This document shows positions 6,196 through 7,530 of a stretch of 7,530 nucleotides of DNA, piece after piece (within the stretch, counting starts at the first letter, position 1; every line of letters starts with the position of its first letter). The notes under the pieces were generated by a model that worked only from the letters and a program-made list of their open reading frames with translations, searched no databases and was not told the origin of the DNA. The position numbers and the translations under genes were made by a program. This stretch comes from JBOHHR01 sp050740975 (GTDB lineage: Bacteria; Pseudomonadota; Gammaproteobacteria; JBOHHR01). The DNA lies in the NCBI GenBank assembly GCA_050740975.1, contig JBOIEE010000172.1, positions 1 through 7,530 of the forward strand. The letters run 5' to 3'.

Positions 6196-7530
6196 AATGG
6201 CTCCTCAGGGTCGGGTAAGCGACTATCGGAAGCCTGTCGCACTTATACTTTGGGTCTATGGGTGCGGGGCCGATTTAGCATCCCGGCCCAGGGAAATGAC
6301 CACCATGCTAGGGTCGCTTCCCGGCCGAGGCTGTGTGATAAGTCTCCACGTTGCTCAAAGGAGTTGAGTTCGTCATCATTAAGGATGTTATGTCCTCTAG
6401 ACCTCGCTATTTCCTCGCGCCGTAAAACGTGCGTCGGGAGGCCTGAGTATTCGTCCAAACACGAATTCTGGAGGCAAAACGGCAGGCCCTAAGCCTGCAT
6501 CGCCTCGATCAGCGGTTTCACACCCAAGATCGCAATCACCCGTTTAAAGTTGTACGCCAGTACGTGCAGACTCATCTCGGTACCCACCCGTTCGAGCGTT
6601 TTCATCTGGAAATGGGTCGAGCCCATCCAAGCTTTCAGCGTGCCAAAAGGATGCTCAACCGTCGCGCGCCGAGCACGCATCCGTTCCGGTTCTTTGTCCA
6701 GGCGCGCCCGAACCGCATCCAACACCTCTTCGTGCTCCCAGCGACTCAGGTACTCGCCCGTCGTACACAGCGATTTGATCGGGCAGTGCGGGCAGGCTGA
6801 ACTCCAGTAGCGACGGATCGTCTTGCCATTCTCGACCCGCGTAAATCGGTAGATCACCCGCTCTCCGGCTGGACACTCATACTCATCATCTTCGGGTTGA
6901 TAGATGAAGTCGCGCTTGCCATAGAGACCTCTGGCTTGGTTGTTCGATGTCTGCGGTCGGGGCACATACGTCGCGATTGCGTGGTCTTCACACGCTCGTA
7001 GTTCTTCGCCCTCGTAGTAACCCCGATCCGCGACCGCCTCGAGCTTTTTCGATCCAATCGCCTCCTTCGCTTGCTTCGCCATATTCGATAATTGATGGCG
7101 GTCGCTCCCTCTGTTCGTCACCTCGTGTGCGACAATGAGATGGTTTTTTGAATCGACCGCGGTTTGTACGTTATAGCCGACGATCCCACCGCCCCGGTGA
7201 TTCATTGAACGGGCATCAGGATCCGTCATGGAAAGCTGTTGGTCCTCCACCTTCAGCATCTCCACTTCGAGCTTTCTTACGCGGGTCATCTCCTCTTTCA
7301 GTGCTGCGATCTTGTCCTCCAACCTTTGCGTCTTGTCTTGCGCAACATCTGACTCTTGCCGGTCCGCACTTGCAATCTGGCCCAGATAGCACTCGATGCT
7401 CTCGTCGATCTGTTCCAATCGGCGCTTCAGCTTGGCCTTGGTGAAGTTCTTGTCGCGGTTATTCACCGCCTTGAATTTGCTGCCATCAATGGCGACGAAC
7501 GCCTCTTTGAACAAGTCAAGCTTGCGGCAC
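6195..7530 (-). mobile_element. IS1182-like insertion sequence, transposase-distal end and most of transposase; other end outside window
   Basis: The transposase (stop at 6489) reads leftwards and runs off the right edge, so only one end of the element can lie in the window. Its exact boundary was not resolved, because the second terminal inverted repeat is not available. Two candidates exist. One is near 6195, where the KAP-like coding similarity stops. The other is near 6327-6347, where GAGGCTGTGTGATAAGTCTC resembles GGCTGTGTGAAAACTC-type sequences that I recall beside ends of related elements. If the second is right, 6195-6326 is other mobile or decayed DNA. The 6196-6488 stretch has no supported gene. 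It contains a small inverted repeat, GGGCCG with CGGCCC, around 6265-6290. Confidence 0.5.
6489..7529 (-). CDS. IS1182-family-like DDE transposase, C-terminal part (5' end outside window)
   Basis: This is a cut-and-paste DDE transposase missing its N-terminal (DUF772-like) region beyond the right edge. The frame continues upstream as CRKLDLFKEAFVAIDGSKF, so a start at the TTG at 7514 is not credible. Counting from that TTG, the catalytic acidic residues are probably D10 (AIDGSKFKA), D163 (AVADRGYYEG) and E287 (TVEHPFGTLKAWMG). Between the first two lies a charged, heptad-like stretch (about 24-90) that is likely a coiled coil, then MNHRGGGIVGYNVQTAVD. A Cys cluster (C224, C241, C244, C250; CPHCPIKSLC) looks like the zinc-ribbon insertion of this family. 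The C-terminus (FGTLKAW to LIEAMQA) is complete. No internal stop or frameshift was seen, so the copy may be intact or recent. It is convergent with the patatin and KAP genes. Confidence 0.9.
   Translation of the reverse strand, partial: CRKLDLFKEAFVAIDGSKFKAVNNRDKNFTKAKLKRRLEQIDESIECYLGQIASADRQESDVAQDKTQRLEDKIAALKEEMTRVRKLEVEMLKVEDQQLSMTDPDARSMNHRGGGIVGYNVQTAVDSKNHLIVAHEVTNRGSDRHQLSNMAKQAKEAIGSKKLEAVADRGYYEGEELRACEDHAIATYVPRPQTSNNQARGLYGKRDFIYQPEDDEYECPAGERVIYRFTRVENGKTIRRYWSSACPHCPIKSLCTTGEYLSRWEHEEVLDAVRARLDKEPERMRARRATVEHPFGTLKAWMGSTHFQMKTLERVGTEMSLHVLAYNFKRVIAILGVKPLIEAMQA

Noticed and set aside
6243..6458. 71-residue minus-strand open frame next to the transposase
   Set aside because: No ribosome-binding site or recognisable domain; it lies in probable non-coding DNA of the insertion sequence end.
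6067..6492. 141-residue open frame with a Walker-A-like string GSSGSGKR near 6199-6222
   Set aside because: The string has Arg where Ser/Thr is required after Lys, the rest has no NTPase features, and the true P-loop is at 6108-6119 in another frame. Only its start (about 6136-6192) is kept as part of the KAP remnant.
7512..7514. TTG as the start of the transposase
   Set aside because: The frame continues upstream to the window edge with family-like residues (CRKLDLFKEAF), and the catalytic domain would lack its usual N-terminal part.
1..7530. CRISPR arrays, tRNA or rRNA genes
   Set aside because: No regularly spaced repeats and no cloverleaf or rRNA-like sequence were seen on reading the window.

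Overview
The window looks like chromosomal DNA of a Gram-negative, probably proteobacterial organism. The DNA is fairly GC-rich, genes start with ATG behind purine-rich Shine-Dalgarno sites, two proteins carry Sec signal peptides, and the right end carries a proteobacterial-type insertion sequence. No marker gene fixes the species. Four intact or edge-cut genes lie on the plus strand, followed by a decayed fifth gene and then an insertion sequence on the minus strand.

Left part (1-3979): the C-terminal two thirds of a GMC-family FAD oxidoreductase is cut by the left edge. It is followed after 39 bases by a 366-residue DUF4331-like exported protein that ends in a membrane anchor. After a further 93 bases comes a 541-residue DUF4331-like exported protein without an anchor. 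The two DUF4331-like genes are diverged tandem paralogues: both have an N-terminal DHxDP motif, a G-x2-DD-x-F motif, a GRRL motif, a CX4C pair and a C-terminal NDKPF...EFPYLADPWP block. The short gaps suggest one transcription unit, although the 93-base gap has its own strong Shine-Dalgarno site next to a perfect palindrome.

Middle (3980-5972): a 235-base gap holds what may be a frame-broken remnant of a small coding sequence. It is followed by a 585-residue patatin-like phospholipase with a complete Ser/Asp catalytic dyad and a hydrophobic, probably membrane-embedded C-terminus. The function linking the oxidoreductase, the exported proteins and the lipase is not known. A shared role in the cell envelope or in lipids is only an inference from their locations.

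Right part (5969-7530): the patatin stop codon overlaps, by ATGA, the start of a P-loop NTPase gene of KAP type. That gene is dead: its reading frame breaks inside the Walker A motif and again about 30 bases later, and recognisable coding stops near 6195. From somewhere between about 6195 and 6345 to the right edge lies an IS1182-like element whose transposase is on the minus strand and runs off the window. The most interesting reading is that a coupled pair, membrane-bound patatin plus KAP NTPase, has lost its second gene through frameshifts and probable IS insertion while the phospholipase gene stayed open.
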